The notes beneath the pieces are model-generated. The model was not told where the DNA came from, ran no database searches, and was given only the letters and a program-made list of their open reading frames with translations. A stretch of 13,994 nucleotides of DNA, from NCBI GenBank assembly GCA_002787455.1, contig PCWU01000139.1, positions 1 through 13,994 on the forward strand, read 5' to 3'. This DNA comes from Gallionellaceae bacterium CG11_big_fil_rev_8_21_14_0_20_60_62. GTDB lineage: Bacteria > Pseudomonadota > Gammaproteobacteria > Burkholderiales > Gallionellaceae. Position numbers and translations under genes: made by a program. This document shows, in pieces, positions 1-6,566 of this stretch (positions within the stretch are counted from its first letter, which is position 1; each line of letters begins with the position of its first letter).

Positions 1-343
1 TGGCCACCGTCTGCGCCTCGACACCCTGCGAGGCATCCACCACCAGCAGCGCACCCTCACACGCCGACAGCGAACGCGAAACCTCGTAGGAGAAATCCAC
101 ATGGCCCGGCGTGTCGATCAGGTTGAGGTTATAGATTTGCCCGTCGCGGGCTTTGTAGCTCAACGCGGCGGTCTGCGCCTTGATGGTGATACCGCGCTCG
201 CGCTCGATATCCATCGAGTCCAGGACTTGCGCTTCCATCTCGCGCTCGGATAACCCGCCGCAAAGATGAATGATGCGATCCGCCAGGGTGGATTTGCCGT
301 GATCGATGTGGGCAATGATAGAAAAGTTGCGGATATGTTGCAT
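1..343 (-). CDS. lepA: Elongation factor 4 (LepA), N-terminal part, runs off the left edge
   Basis: Translational GTPase that acts on the 70S ribosome in the cytoplasm, the EF4/LepA family. Only the first 114 codons are in the window. The reading begins MQHIRNFSIIAHIDHGKST, which carries the P-loop AHIDHGKST. It is followed by the switch region ERERGITIKAQT and the G3 motif DTPGHVDFSYEV, then ALLVVDASQGVEAQT. This order and spacing are diagnostic of LepA rather than EF-G or TypA. The start ATG at 343 matches the family N-terminus, but I see no good Shine-Dalgarno sequence in front of it. It lies downstream of the protease gene on the same strand, separated by a 96-bp gap with a strong inverted repeat. 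In many proteobacteria lepA follows the rpoE-rse genes and is itself followed by lepB. The downstream part is outside this window. Confidence 0.97.
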   Translation of the reverse strand, partial: MQHIRNFSIIAHIDHGKSTLADRIIHLCGGLSEREMEAQVLDSMDIERERGITIKAQTAALSYKARDGQIYNLNLIDTPGHVDFSYEVSRSLSACEGALLVVDASQGVEAQTVA

Positions 344-361
344 GAGGTTTGAGATAAAAAT

Positions 362-415
362 CCCGTCAAATTCGGCTGTTTCACAGGGGCGCGCATTCTA
401 GCCGATTTTGACGGG
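362..415 (-). repeat. 15-bp inverted repeat between mucD and lepA, terminator or operator candidate
   Basis: On the minus strand the arms read CCCGTCAAAATCGGC (415-401) and GCCGAATTTGACGGG (376-362). They are complementary at 14 of 15 positions around a 24-nt loop. The right arm is followed by ATTTTTA, so the RNA could form a stem and U-tract just before lepA, resembling an intrinsic terminator with a long loop. The loop starts with TAGAAT (400-395), a good sigma-70 -10 hexamer, but I find no convincing -35 box upstream. The element could therefore attenuate read-through from the rpoE operon, serve as a dyad operator at a lepA promoter, or both. The repeat itself is certain; its role is inference. 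Confidence 0.5.
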
Positions 416-439
416 CGCTGCCGGGCTGGGACGCGCCGC

Positions 440-1831
440 TTATTTCTCGCCCAGCCTGATCGGCACATAAGCCGTGCCGTCATTGCGGCGCACCAGCAGG
501 GCAATATTGCGCCCGTCCGGAACCTGTTTGAGGATCGCATTGAGTTGCTTGACGCTGCGAATCTCGATGTTGCCGATCGCCAGAATGACATCCCCGCGCT
601 GCAAATCAACCCGCGCCGCCGAGCCTTTTGCATCCAGCACCAGCAGGCCGCCTTCGACTTCCAGTTCGGCTTTTTGTTCGTCGGTGAGTTCGGCGACTTT
701 CAGACCCAGCCGGCTAATGCTTTGCGATTGCGCATCCCCTCCCTGATAGTCGGCCGCAAGTTTCGCCGCCGCATCTTGAATCTCGCCCACCACGACGGTG
801 ACTTTCAGGGTGCTGCCTTTGCGCCACAACAGCACATCAACCTGGCTTCCCGGCTTGGTCGCCGCCACGATGCGAGGCAGATCGGACGAACTGGCAACCG
901 GCTTACCGTCAAATTTCAAAATCACGTCACTGGCACGCACCCCTGCCTTGTCCGCCGGCGCGCCGCGCTCCACCCCGGAGATCAGCGCGCCCTCCGCTTT
1001 GGCCAGACCAAAGGAGTCCGCCAGCTCGCGCGTCATTTCCTGGATGCTGACACCGATGCGCCCGCGCGTCACCTTGCCGCTGCTGCGCAACTGCGCCACC
1101 ACCTCCATCGCGACATCGATCGGAATCGCGAACGACAAGCCCATGTAACCGCCGGAGCGGCTGTAAATCTGCGAATTGATGCCAACCACTTCGCCTTTTA
1201 GATTAAATAACGGGCCGCCGGAATTGCCCGGATTGATCGCCACATCGGTCTGGATGAAAGGCACAAAATTCTCCTGCGGCAAGGAACGTCCCTTGGCGCT
1301 GACGATACCCGCCGTTACACTGCTGTCAAAACCGAATGGCGAGCCGATGGCGAGGACCCATTCGCCCACCTTGAGCTGTCCCGGATTGCCCAGCACCACC
1401 TGGGGCAGGCCGCTTGCTTCGATCTTCAGCAGCGCGACATCGGTGCGCTTGTCCGAACCCACCACCGTGGCCTTGAATTCGCGTTTATCGGTCAGGCGCA
1501 CGGTGATCTTGTCGGCACGATCCACTACATGGGCATTGGTCAGGACGTAGCCGTCCGCGCTGATGATAAAACCCGACCCCAGCGACCTCGACTCTCGTTG
1601 CTGCGGCATCTGCGGGGCGAAGCGGCGGAAGAATTCATAGAAAGGATCGTTCTCGGGCAGATTCGGCATGCCCTGCAACACGGCCGGCGCCTCGATAATC
1701 TGGGTGGTGCTGACGTTGACCACCGCCGCCCCCTGTTGCGCCACCAGCGCGGTGAAATCAGGCAATTCCGCAGCCCGAACCGAGACCGCAAAAAAAGTCG
1801 CCAATAGAAACAGTCCGTAACGTCTCAACAT
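440..1831 (-). CDS. mucD: Periplasmic Do-family serine endoprotease (MucD/DegP-like)
   Basis: Trypsin-like protease/chaperone that degrades or refolds damaged envelope proteins. The 463-residue protein starts with a Sec signal peptide (MLRRYGLFLLATFFAVSVRA, cleavage near residue 20). The catalytic triad is visible as His101 in TNAHVV, Asp131 in TDVALLK and Ser204 in GNSGGPL. Two PDZ domains follow, at roughly 255-345 and 370-460. The first contains GRIGVSIQ, and the second contains a GDVILAIGN loop. Length and two-PDZ layout fit MucD of Pseudomonas (about 474 residues) and DegP/DegQ, not single-PDZ DegS, and the N-terminus looks cleavable rather than an anchor. GGGAG lies 8 nt before the ATG, supporting the start. 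It is the fifth gene of the rpoE operon, 33 bp after rseC, so it is probably induced by sigma-E. MucD removes misfolded proteins that would otherwise trigger the response; that role is inferred from the family. Confidence 0.93.
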   Translation of the reverse strand: MLRRYGLFLLATFFAVSVRAAELPDFTALVAQQGAAVVNVSTTQIIEAPAVLQGMPNLPENDPFYEFFRRFAPQMPQQRESRSLGSGFIISADGYVLTNAHVVDRADKITVRLTDKREFKATVVGSDKRTDVALLKIEASGLPQVVLGNPGQLKVGEWVLAIGSPFGFDSSVTAGIVSAKGRSLPQENFVPFIQTDVAINPGNSGGPLFNLKGEVVGINSQIYSRSGGYMGLSFAIPIDVAMEVVAQLRSSGKVTRGRIGVSIQEMTRELADSFGLAKAEGALISGVERGAPADKAGVRASDVILKFDGKPVASSSDLPRIVAATKPGSQVDVLLWRKGSTLKVTVVVGEIQDAAAKLAADYQGGDAQSQSISRLGLKVAELTDEQKAELEVEGGLLVLDAKGSAARVDLQRGDVILAIGNIEIRSVKQLNAILKQVPDGRNIALLVRRNDGTAYVPIRLGEK

Positions 1832-1864
1832 AATTGCTCTCCCAATCTAAAACAGTGTTTGGTT

Positions 1865-2302
1865 TTAATGCACCACGATGGATTGCACGATGGCTTGGCG
1901 CGTGGTATTGCGCGCCATCCACCGGCCAAGCCCGAATCCGGCAAACAAACCGGCCAGCGCGCCAAGCAGGGCCAGTCCGTCCCGCGCCGCCCCGGTGCCG
2001 CCGAGCGAGGCGCCCAGCAAAGCCCCGCCAAGCAGCAACGACAAAGGTAACCCGTACATCAGCAGCGAACTGCGCAGCAGCATCCCTTCCGGCAGCACAA
2101 CATTCACTTCATCCCCGATCTTGGCGTGGACCGGATTGCGGGCGCTGAATTTGCGCGGCTTATTGCCGCAAAACATCTGCGCCAGCTTGCCGCTGCCGCA
2201 ACCGTTTCCACTGTTGCAATGGCTGCAACCAAAATTGCCGACCGGCGCGATATCGGCCTGGTCGCCGCGCAGGGCCAGCACGATGGCACGCATCTCATTC
2301 AT
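1865..2302 (-). CDS. rseC: RseC/MucC-family inner-membrane protein
   Basis: Small membrane protein of the RseC/MucC family. In E. coli RseC also acts with the Rsx complex to keep SoxR reduced, and it has a minor effect on sigma-E. The 145-residue product has an N-terminal cytoplasmic part with a four-cysteine cluster (Cys26, Cys29, Cys35, Cys45, in a CxxC...C...C layout). Two hydrophobic helices follow near residues 78-98 and 108-128, joined by a Gly/Ala-rich turn. That is the usual RseC architecture, and the length matches (E. coli about 159). The ATG at 2302 has GGGAG 7 nt upstream and overlaps the rseB stop by 8 bp, indicating translational coupling. A second in-frame ATG lies three codons downstream. 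No Rsx genes are visible here, so a role in SoxR reduction cannot be judged from this window. Confidence 0.9.
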   Translation of the reverse strand: MNEMRAIVLALRGDQADIAPVGNFGCSHCNSGNGCGSGKLAQMFCGNKPRKFSARNPVHAKIGDEVNVVLPEGMLLRSSLLMYGLPLSLLLGGALLGASLGGTGAARDGLALLGALAGLFAGFGLGRWMARNTTRQAIVQSIVVH

Positions 2303-3284
2303 TCGGCACTCCCGCGTAGCGCACCGATTCGGCCACCTTCAACACCGCGCGCGGCGGCAGTTCGCCGACGACGGTGACATAATTTTCATCCAGCCTTCTG
2401 CGGTACACATGCACCGCGCCCCGGCTGGTCAAGCCCATGCGCGCATGATGCGCAGTCTCCGAAGGCTCGATGAACACCGACAGCGCGGCCAGCCCGTCGG
2501 AATAGACAATTTGCACCACCTTTATTTTGTTGTGTAACAAAGTGCGGCGCATTTCGATGATTTTTTTGAATCCGGACGGAACGCCGTCAACCTGCCAACC
2601 GCTGGCCACACTCTCAATGTTCTCCCGCGGCAACGGCGAGAGGTTCTGCCGGCTGGCGATTTCCTCCGCATCGGTTTCATTGGCGGGCAGCCACTTGCTG
2701 TCGATATTGCCGCCAATCTGCAATTGCGAAAAAGCGTACTGCTCGATCACCCGGTCATGCTCGTCCAGCACCACCGCCTTCAGCAACAAGCCGGATTCGC
2801 TGTGCGCCCACATCTTGCGCGCATAGCGCAAGCCGTCCCTGGGCTGAAAACGAATGGTATGCACGTGGTAGTCGGCCACCCGGTCTTCCTCTTCCTGGGT
2901 AACAATATAGTTTTCTTTCAGGGTCAGAATCTGCTCCGGCAACAGCGCCGGAAAAGCCCTGCGGCTATGGCGCTTGTCGAATTTGTATTGTTTGTCGCCA
3001 AGGTACAGCCAGACCCGGTCGTTGTGCCGCACCACCTCGCGCCTCGGACCTTCGAGACCCTGCAAACGCTCGTGCTCACCCTGTTCATCGGTCAGATGGG
3101 TTATGCGCGACAACTCAACCCGGTTGCCGGCCTGATACACAAACACCCCGGAGTAATTAGTCTGGTGCGCGGCAAAAGCCATCGTGCGCAACCATTCGGT
3201 ATCGTCGAACAATGGATCGGCTGTCGCAACTGCCGTGCCGGTCAACAAAACAATCCAAACAAGAAGTCTTGCGATCGCGCGCAT
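2295..3284 (-). CDS. rseB: Periplasmic sigma-E regulator RseB/MucB
   Basis: Periplasmic protein that binds the periplasmic tail of the anti-sigma factor RseA/MucA and shields it from proteolysis. In studied members it releases RseA when it senses mislocalised lipid or LPS. The 329-residue product begins with a signal peptide (MRARIA-like basic start, then LLVWIVLLTGTAVATA, cleavage near residue 23). The N-terminal LolA-like domain contains the family stretch AFAAHQTNYSGVFVYQ and extends to about residue 210. The smaller C-terminal domain contains the segment GWQVDGVPSGFK and ends in VRYAGVPNE. Length matches the E. coli and Pseudomonas proteins (about 316-318). Its ATG shares one base with the rseA stop (TGATG), so translation is coupled. 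It sits third in the rpoE operon, and its stop overlaps rseC by 8 bp. Confidence 0.95.
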   Translation of the reverse strand: MRAIARLLVWIVLLTGTAVATADPLFDDTEWLRTMAFAAHQTNYSGVFVYQAGNRVELSRITHLTDEQGEHERLQGLEGPRREVVRHNDRVWLYLGDKQYKFDKRHSRRAFPALLPEQILTLKENYIVTQEEEDRVADYHVHTIRFQPRDGLRYARKMWAHSESGLLLKAVVLDEHDRVIEQYAFSQLQIGGNIDSKWLPANETDAEEIASRQNLSPLPRENIESVASGWQVDGVPSGFKKIIEMRRTLLHNKIKVVQIVYSDGLAALSVFIEPSETAHHARMGLTSRGAVHVYRRRLDENYVTVVGELPPRAVLKVAESVRYAGVPNE

Positions 3285-3763
3285 CAGTATTTTGCCGCCA
3301 CCGAGTGGATGTAGGTTGCCGCGCCTTGCACATCGGCACTGGGGGAAAACTCCTGGTGCGCCATCAGGTAATCATCATCGGTCTGGTAAGCGGCGGGAGT
3401 GACGGGATTGGGTTGATGTGCAGCGGCCATTTGCACCACCGGCTCACCGCCGACCTGCAACGACAACCACGCCACCAGCGCCAGCGCCATGACCGATGCA
3501 ACGGCGGACAGGGCGTAATATTTAATCCGTTCGGAAGTATGTCGGTGCGGCGCCAAAACGGTCGGTTCGGCTTGCAGGCGCTGGTGAAACGAGCGGGAAA
3601 AATCACACCCGATATTATCCGGCTGGCGCAGCGTGTCACCGATCAGGTGATACAGCGTCCAGGTATTGTCGGCTTCCGGGTGGCGCTTGAGCCGCGCCAG
3701 CAAGGCCTCCGCGTCATCCTCGAACAACTCACCGTCCATCAAGGCCGAAATTTCCTGTTTCAT
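3284..3763 (-). CDS. rseA: Anti-sigma-E factor RseA/MucA
   Basis: Single-pass inner-membrane anti-sigma factor. The cytoplasmic N-terminus binds RpoE, and the periplasmic C-terminus binds RseB and is cut during envelope stress. I chose the ATG at 3763, giving 159 residues starting MKQEISALMDGELFEDD, the typical RseA/MucA opening. AGGTGG lies 5 nt before it. An upstream in-frame GTG at 3772 would add three residues but lacks this spacing. The cytoplasmic domain covers about residues 1-78 and includes WTLYHLIGDTLR, which fits the sigma-binding helix region. The membrane helix is near 82-102, followed by a periplasmic tail of about 55 residues. The start codon lies 2 nt after the rpoE stop (TGAGCATG), and the stop overlaps rseB by one base, so sigma and anti-sigma production are coupled. 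The protein diverges from E. coli RseA in the tail, so its protease sites cannot be placed. Confidence 0.94.
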   Translation of the reverse strand: MKQEISALMDGELFEDDAEALLARLKRHPEADNTWTLYHLIGDTLRQPDNIGCDFSRSFHQRLQAEPTVLAPHRHTSERIKYYALSAVASVMALALVAWLSLQVGGEPVVQMAAAHQPNPVTPAAYQTDDDYLMAHQEFSPSADVQGAATYIHSVAAKY

Positions 3764-3765
3764 GC

Positions 3766-4365
3766 TCACCACCTGTTGTTTTCACTGGTTCCCAACAAAG
3801 GCCGCAAATTATTTGCGACCACCTCGCGCGCGCGAAAAATGCGCGATCTGACGGTGCCGATCGGACAATTCATCACCGTCGCTATTTCCTCGTAACTCAG
3901 CCCTTCTATCTCGCGCAAGGTCAGCGCCATGCGCAAATCCTCCGGCAACTGTTGCAGCGAATCGTTCACCACCGCCACCACCTGCTTGCTCATCAACTCG
4001 TTTTCGGGGGTCGCCACCTCGTGCAGCAGGGATGCATCCTCAAACTCTTCCGCTTCTTCCGCATCGAAAGGAGTGCTGGTCGGCGCGCGCCGCCCCTGCG
4101 CCAGCAGATGGTTCTTGGCCGTATTGATCCCGATCCGGTACAACCAGGTATAAAACGCGCTGTCGCCGCGAAATGCCGGCAAGGCACGATACGCCTTGAT
4201 AAAAGCTTCCTGGGTCAAATCTTCCGCTTCCGCCGCATTGCGCACAAAGCGCGAGATCAGCCGCCCGAGGCGACGCTGATATTTGCCGACCAACAGCTCG
4301 AACGCGTGCTTGTCGCCGCGTTGCGCGCGTTCCACCAATTGTTGATCGACTTCCCTGTCACCCAT
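3766..4365 (-). CDS. rpoE: Extracytoplasmic-stress sigma factor RpoE/AlgU
   Basis: ECF sigma factor of the RpoE/AlgU group, which directs RNA polymerase to envelope-stress promoters and is held inactive by RseA. The 199-residue protein shows sigma region 2 at about residues 20-90, with the polymerase-binding segment NAAEAEDLTQEAFIKAYR and the -10 recognition part FYTWLYRIGINTAKNHL. An acidic linker follows, EEAEEFEDAS. Region 4 lies at about 135-190, with LPEDLRMALTLREIEGLSYEEIA and the helix-turn-helix end GTVRSRIFRARE. Length is close to E. coli RpoE (191). The ATG at 4365 gives the usual short N-terminus MGDREVDQQLVERAQ; the upstream GGGAAA is only a fair ribosome-binding site. It heads the five-gene envelope-stress cluster and is divergent from nadB, an arrangement shared with E. 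coli and Pseudomonas. Confidence 0.97.
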   Translation of the reverse strand: MGDREVDQQLVERAQRGDKHAFELLVGKYQRRLGRLISRFVRNAAEAEDLTQEAFIKAYRALPAFRGDSAFYTWLYRIGINTAKNHLLAQGRRAPTSTPFDAEEAEEFEDASLLHEVATPENELMSKQVVAVVNDSLQQLPEDLRMALTLREIEGLSYEEIATVMNCPIGTVRSRIFRAREVVANNLRPLLGTSENNRW

Positions 4366-4390
4366 GCCGTTTCCCGGTTTTTGATTTGCA

Positions 4391-4403
4391 CCGCTTGAAG
4401 CGG
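4391..4403 (-). promoter_or_regulatory. 13-bp palindrome in the rpoE leader
   Basis: CCGCTTgAAGCGG on the plus strand is a perfect dyad with one central base, 26 bp upstream of the rpoE start codon. It begins about 7 bp downstream of the predicted -10 box, so it would overlap the transcription start. It could be a small operator or a 5-bp hairpin at the RNA 5' end. The sequence is certain; function is speculative. Confidence 0.3.
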
Positions 4404-4409
4404 CGCGTG

Positions 4410-4438
4410 AGTATAACCGGACGGATGCACAGCGTCAG
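4410..4438 (-). promoter_or_regulatory. Sigma-70-like promoter for rpoE
   Basis: On the minus strand CTGACG (4438-4433) is followed by a 17-bp spacer and TATACT (4415-4410). These match 4/6 and 5/6 of the -35 and -10 consensus with ideal spacing. The predicted start near 4403 gives a leader of about 38 nt. A housekeeping promoter beside an autoregulated one is typical of rpoE genes. Confidence 0.5.
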
Positions 4439-4457
4439 CCTTGCCCGTAACGCTCAC

Positions 4458-4484
4458 ATGGACAGCCGCCTTAAAAATTAGTTC
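4458..4484 (-). promoter_or_regulatory. Possible sigma-E autoregulatory promoter for rpoE
   Basis: On the minus strand GAACTA (4484-4479), 16 bp, then TCCAT (4462-4458) resembles the sigma-E pattern GAACTT-N16-TCTGA. The -35 is good (5/6) but the -10 keeps only TC, so this is a weak candidate. Position, about 90 bp upstream of the start, is appropriate for an autoregulated rpoE promoter. Confidence 0.3.
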
Positions 4485-4509
4485 ATTTGCACGCCAGTAC
4501 CGCCACTTT

Positions 4510-4518
4510 TGCTATAGT
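4510..4518 (+). promoter_or_regulatory. Extended -10 promoter for nadB
   Basis: TGCTATAGT is an extended -10 element (TG-N-TATAAT with one mismatch). TTGCAC at 4487-4492 could act as a -35 but its 20-bp spacing is long. Transcription starting near 4525 would place the GTG at 4547 about 22 nt downstream and would exclude the TTG start at 4487. This supports the shorter NadB. Confidence 0.5.
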
Positions 4519-4546
4519 CGCGACATTCCTTTCCACCCTCTTCATC

Positions 4547-6130
4547 GTGCTCCAATTTGACACCCTCATCATCGGTAGCGGCCTGGCGGGACTGACCCTC
4601 GCGCTGAAACTGGCTGATCACCAAAAGATTGCGGTGGTCACCAAGCGCTCGCTGCTGGACGGTGCCAGCGCCTGGGCACAGGGCGGAATCGCCGCCGTGC
4701 AAACTCCGGATGACAGTCTGGAAGAACATATCCGCGACACACTCACCGCCGGGGCAGGATTATGCGACGAGCAAACCACCCGTTTCGTGGTCGAGCGAGG
4801 CGCCACCGCCGTCAGTTGGCTGATCGAACAAGGTGTGCTTTTTTCCAGAAGCGAAGGCAGTAGCACCGATTTCCACCTCACGCGCGAAGGCGGCCACAGC
4901 CGCCGCCGCATCATCCATGCCGCCGATGCCACCGGCAAAGCGGTGCAACAGACGCTGGCGGATCTGGTCCTGGCGCACCCCAACATCACCGTCCTTGAAC
5001 AGCACATTGCGGTGGATCTGATTACCGGGCGGAAAATTGGCAAGGAGGAAAACTGCTGTTATGGCGCCTACATCCTGGACAAACAGTGCGACCATGTGCT
5101 GACTGTTGCGGCGCAAAATACCGTGCTGGCCACCGGCGGTGCGGGCAAGGTCTACCTGTACACCACCAATCCGGACACCGCCACCGGAGACGGCATCGCC
5201 ATGGGCTGGCGTGCCGGCTGCCGTGTCTCCAACATGGAATTTATGCAATTCCACCCGACCTGTCTATTCCACCCGCATGCCAAGTCTTTCCTGATCAGCG
5301 AGGCGGTGCGCGGCGAAGGCGGCATTCTGAAACTGCCCGATGGCACCCGTTTCATGCCGCAGCACGATGAACGCGCCGAGCTGGCGCCGCGCGATGTGGT
5401 CGCGCGGGCGATCGACTATGAAATGAAAAAAGGCGGGCTGGACTGCGTGTTTCTGGACATCTCGCACCAGCCGGAAATATTTTTGAAAGAACACTTCCCG
5501 ACTATCCACGCGCGTTGCCTGGCGCTCGGCATCGATATCGCCAGACAGCCGATACCGGTGGTGCCGGCGATGCACTTCACCTGCGGCGGCGTGATCACCG
5601 ACCTCGCCGCGCGCACCGATAGCGCGCGCCTGTATGCGATTGGCGAAACCGCCTGCACCGGCCTGCACGGCGCCAACCGTCTCGCCAGCAACTCACTGCT
5701 TGAATGTCTGGTTTTTGCCGATGCGGCAGCCAACGACATCCTGCAACAGCCGGCCTGCTCGCCGCCTGCACTGCCCAATTGGGACGAGAGCCGGGTAACA
5801 GATGCGGATGAACTGGTGGTGGTCTCGCATAACTGGGACGAGTTGCGCCGCTTCATGTGGGACTATGTCGGCATCGTGCGCACCACCAAGCGCCTGCAGC
5901 GCGCGCAGCACAGGATTCGCCTGTTGCATGAGGAAATCAGCGAGTACTACCGCAATTTCCATATCACGGCCGATTTGCTTGAATTGCGCAATCTGGTGCA
6001 GACCGCCGATCTGATTGTGCAAAGCGCGCTGTCGCGCCATGAAAGCCGCGGACTGCATTACAGCAAGGACTATCCGCACACCCTGCCGGTCGCCCAAGCG
6101 ACGGTCATCTCACCGCACGATCACGCCTGA
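4547..6130 (+). CDS. nadB: L-aspartate oxidase
   Basis: FAD enzyme that oxidises L-aspartate to iminoaspartate, the first step of de novo NAD synthesis, passing it to quinolinate synthase NadA. The reading starts with the FAD-binding dinucleotide motif GSGLAGL within the first 16 residues. Further family motifs are GASAWAQGGIAAV, MEFMQFHPT, SEAVRGEGG with the catalytic Arg, MHFTCGGVITD and GLHGANRLASNSLLE. A C-terminal three-helix region containing RFMWDYVGIVRTTKRL completes it. I chose the GTG at 4547 (MLQFDTLIIGSG), giving 527 residues, close to E. coli (540). A TTG at 4487 would add 20 residues lying upstream of the predicted transcription start. No clear Shine-Dalgarno precedes the GTG, so the start is the least certain part. 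The gene is divergent from rpoE, and its 3' end overlaps the convergent ygfX-like gene by 10 bp. Confidence 0.95.
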   Translation: MLQFDTLIIGSGLAGLTLALKLADHQKIAVVTKRSLLDGASAWAQGGIAAVQTPDDSLEEHIRDTLTAGAGLCDEQTTRFVVERGATAVSWLIEQGVLFSRSEGSSTDFHLTREGGHSRRRIIHAADATGKAVQQTLADLVLAHPNITVLEQHIAVDLITGRKIGKEENCCYGAYILDKQCDHVLTVAAQNTVLATGGAGKVYLYTTNPDTATGDGIAMGWRAGCRVSNMEFMQFHPTCLFHPHAKSFLISEAVRGEGGILKLPDGTRFMPQHDERAELAPRDVVARAIDYEMKKGGLDCVFLDISHQPEIFLKEHFPTIHARCLALGIDIARQPIPVVPAMHFTCGGVITDLAARTDSARLYAIGETACTGLHGANRLASNSLLECLVFADAAANDILQQPACSPPALPNWDESRVTDADELVVVSHNWDELRRFMWDYVGIVRTTKRLQRAQHRIRLLHEEISEYYRNFHITADLLELRNLVQTADLIVQSALSRHESRGLHYSKDYPHTLPVAQATVISPHDHA

Positions 6131-6558
6131 GTCTGCCAGCGCAACCGCACCCGCAGGCGACGGAATTCCTCGCGATCCAAACTATCCGGCAGAATCACCA
6201 GACTGCGCCGCTTGCCTCCGTCGCCAACCAGGTTGATCAGGGTCAGCCAGGGAGAAACAAAACTGCTGTCTTCCACCCGGCCGCCAAAAGTTTCGCCGCC
6301 GCGCAAATAGAGCGAAATGCCGCGGTTCGAGTCGGCACCAAACTTCAAACAGGATTGCGGCAGGCGCTGCCATGCATCACGCAGCAGTACAAACCCGGCA
6401 GGGGCCAGCACAGCTGACGCCCCAACCCATTGCCACAAAGGGGAAAGCGGCAAGCTGAAGAGCAGCATCAAGCTAAACCCGGCGCACAACACCAGGAACA
6501 ACGCCAGCAGGCGGGAGCCGCGCAGACTATAAAACTGTTCTGCTCCGGACTGGCGCAT
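6121..6558 (-). CDS. YgfX/CptA-like small membrane protein
   Basis: A 145-residue protein with two adjacent hydrophobic helices near residues 17-38 and 42-61, followed by a soluble C-terminal domain. That domain contains LRGGETFGGRVEDSSFVSPWL and PDSLDREEFRRLRVRLRW. This layout matches the YgfX (CptA) family: an N-terminal hairpin in the membrane and a short cytoplasmic domain ending in a D-x-EEFRRLRV-type helix. E. coli YgfX (about 135 residues) is paired with SdhE and was reported to affect cytoskeletal proteins as a toxin. In Pseudomonas a related gene lies next to nadB and sdhE. No SdhE-like gene is present here. It is the last gene of the cyclase-lipoprotein-kinase cluster, starting 8 bp after the kinase stop without a clear ribosome-binding site, so coupling is likely. 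Family assignment is by recognition and moderately sure; a toxin function is not claimed. Confidence 0.65.
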   Translation of the reverse strand: MRQSGAEQFYSLRGSRLLALFLVLCAGFSLMLLFSLPLSPLWQWVGASAVLAPAGFVLLRDAWQRLPQSCLKFGADSNRGISLYLRGGETFGGRVEDSSFVSPWLTLINLVGDGGKRRSLVILPDSLDREEFRRLRVRLRWQTQA

Positions 6559-6566
6559 TTATTCGG

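Noticed and set aside
160..1201. Several open frames opposite and beside lepA and mucD
   Set aside because: The real frames on the minus strand have catalytic motifs; these do not, and one spans the lepA-mucD gap with no motif.
3212..3895. A 227-codon open frame on the plus strand
   Set aside because: It lies antisense to rseB, rseA and rpoE, with no recognisable motif or ribosome-binding site.
4487..4546. TTG start giving NadB 20 extra residues
   Set aside because: It lies upstream of the predicted extended -10 start, and the added residues precede the normal FAD-binding N-terminus.
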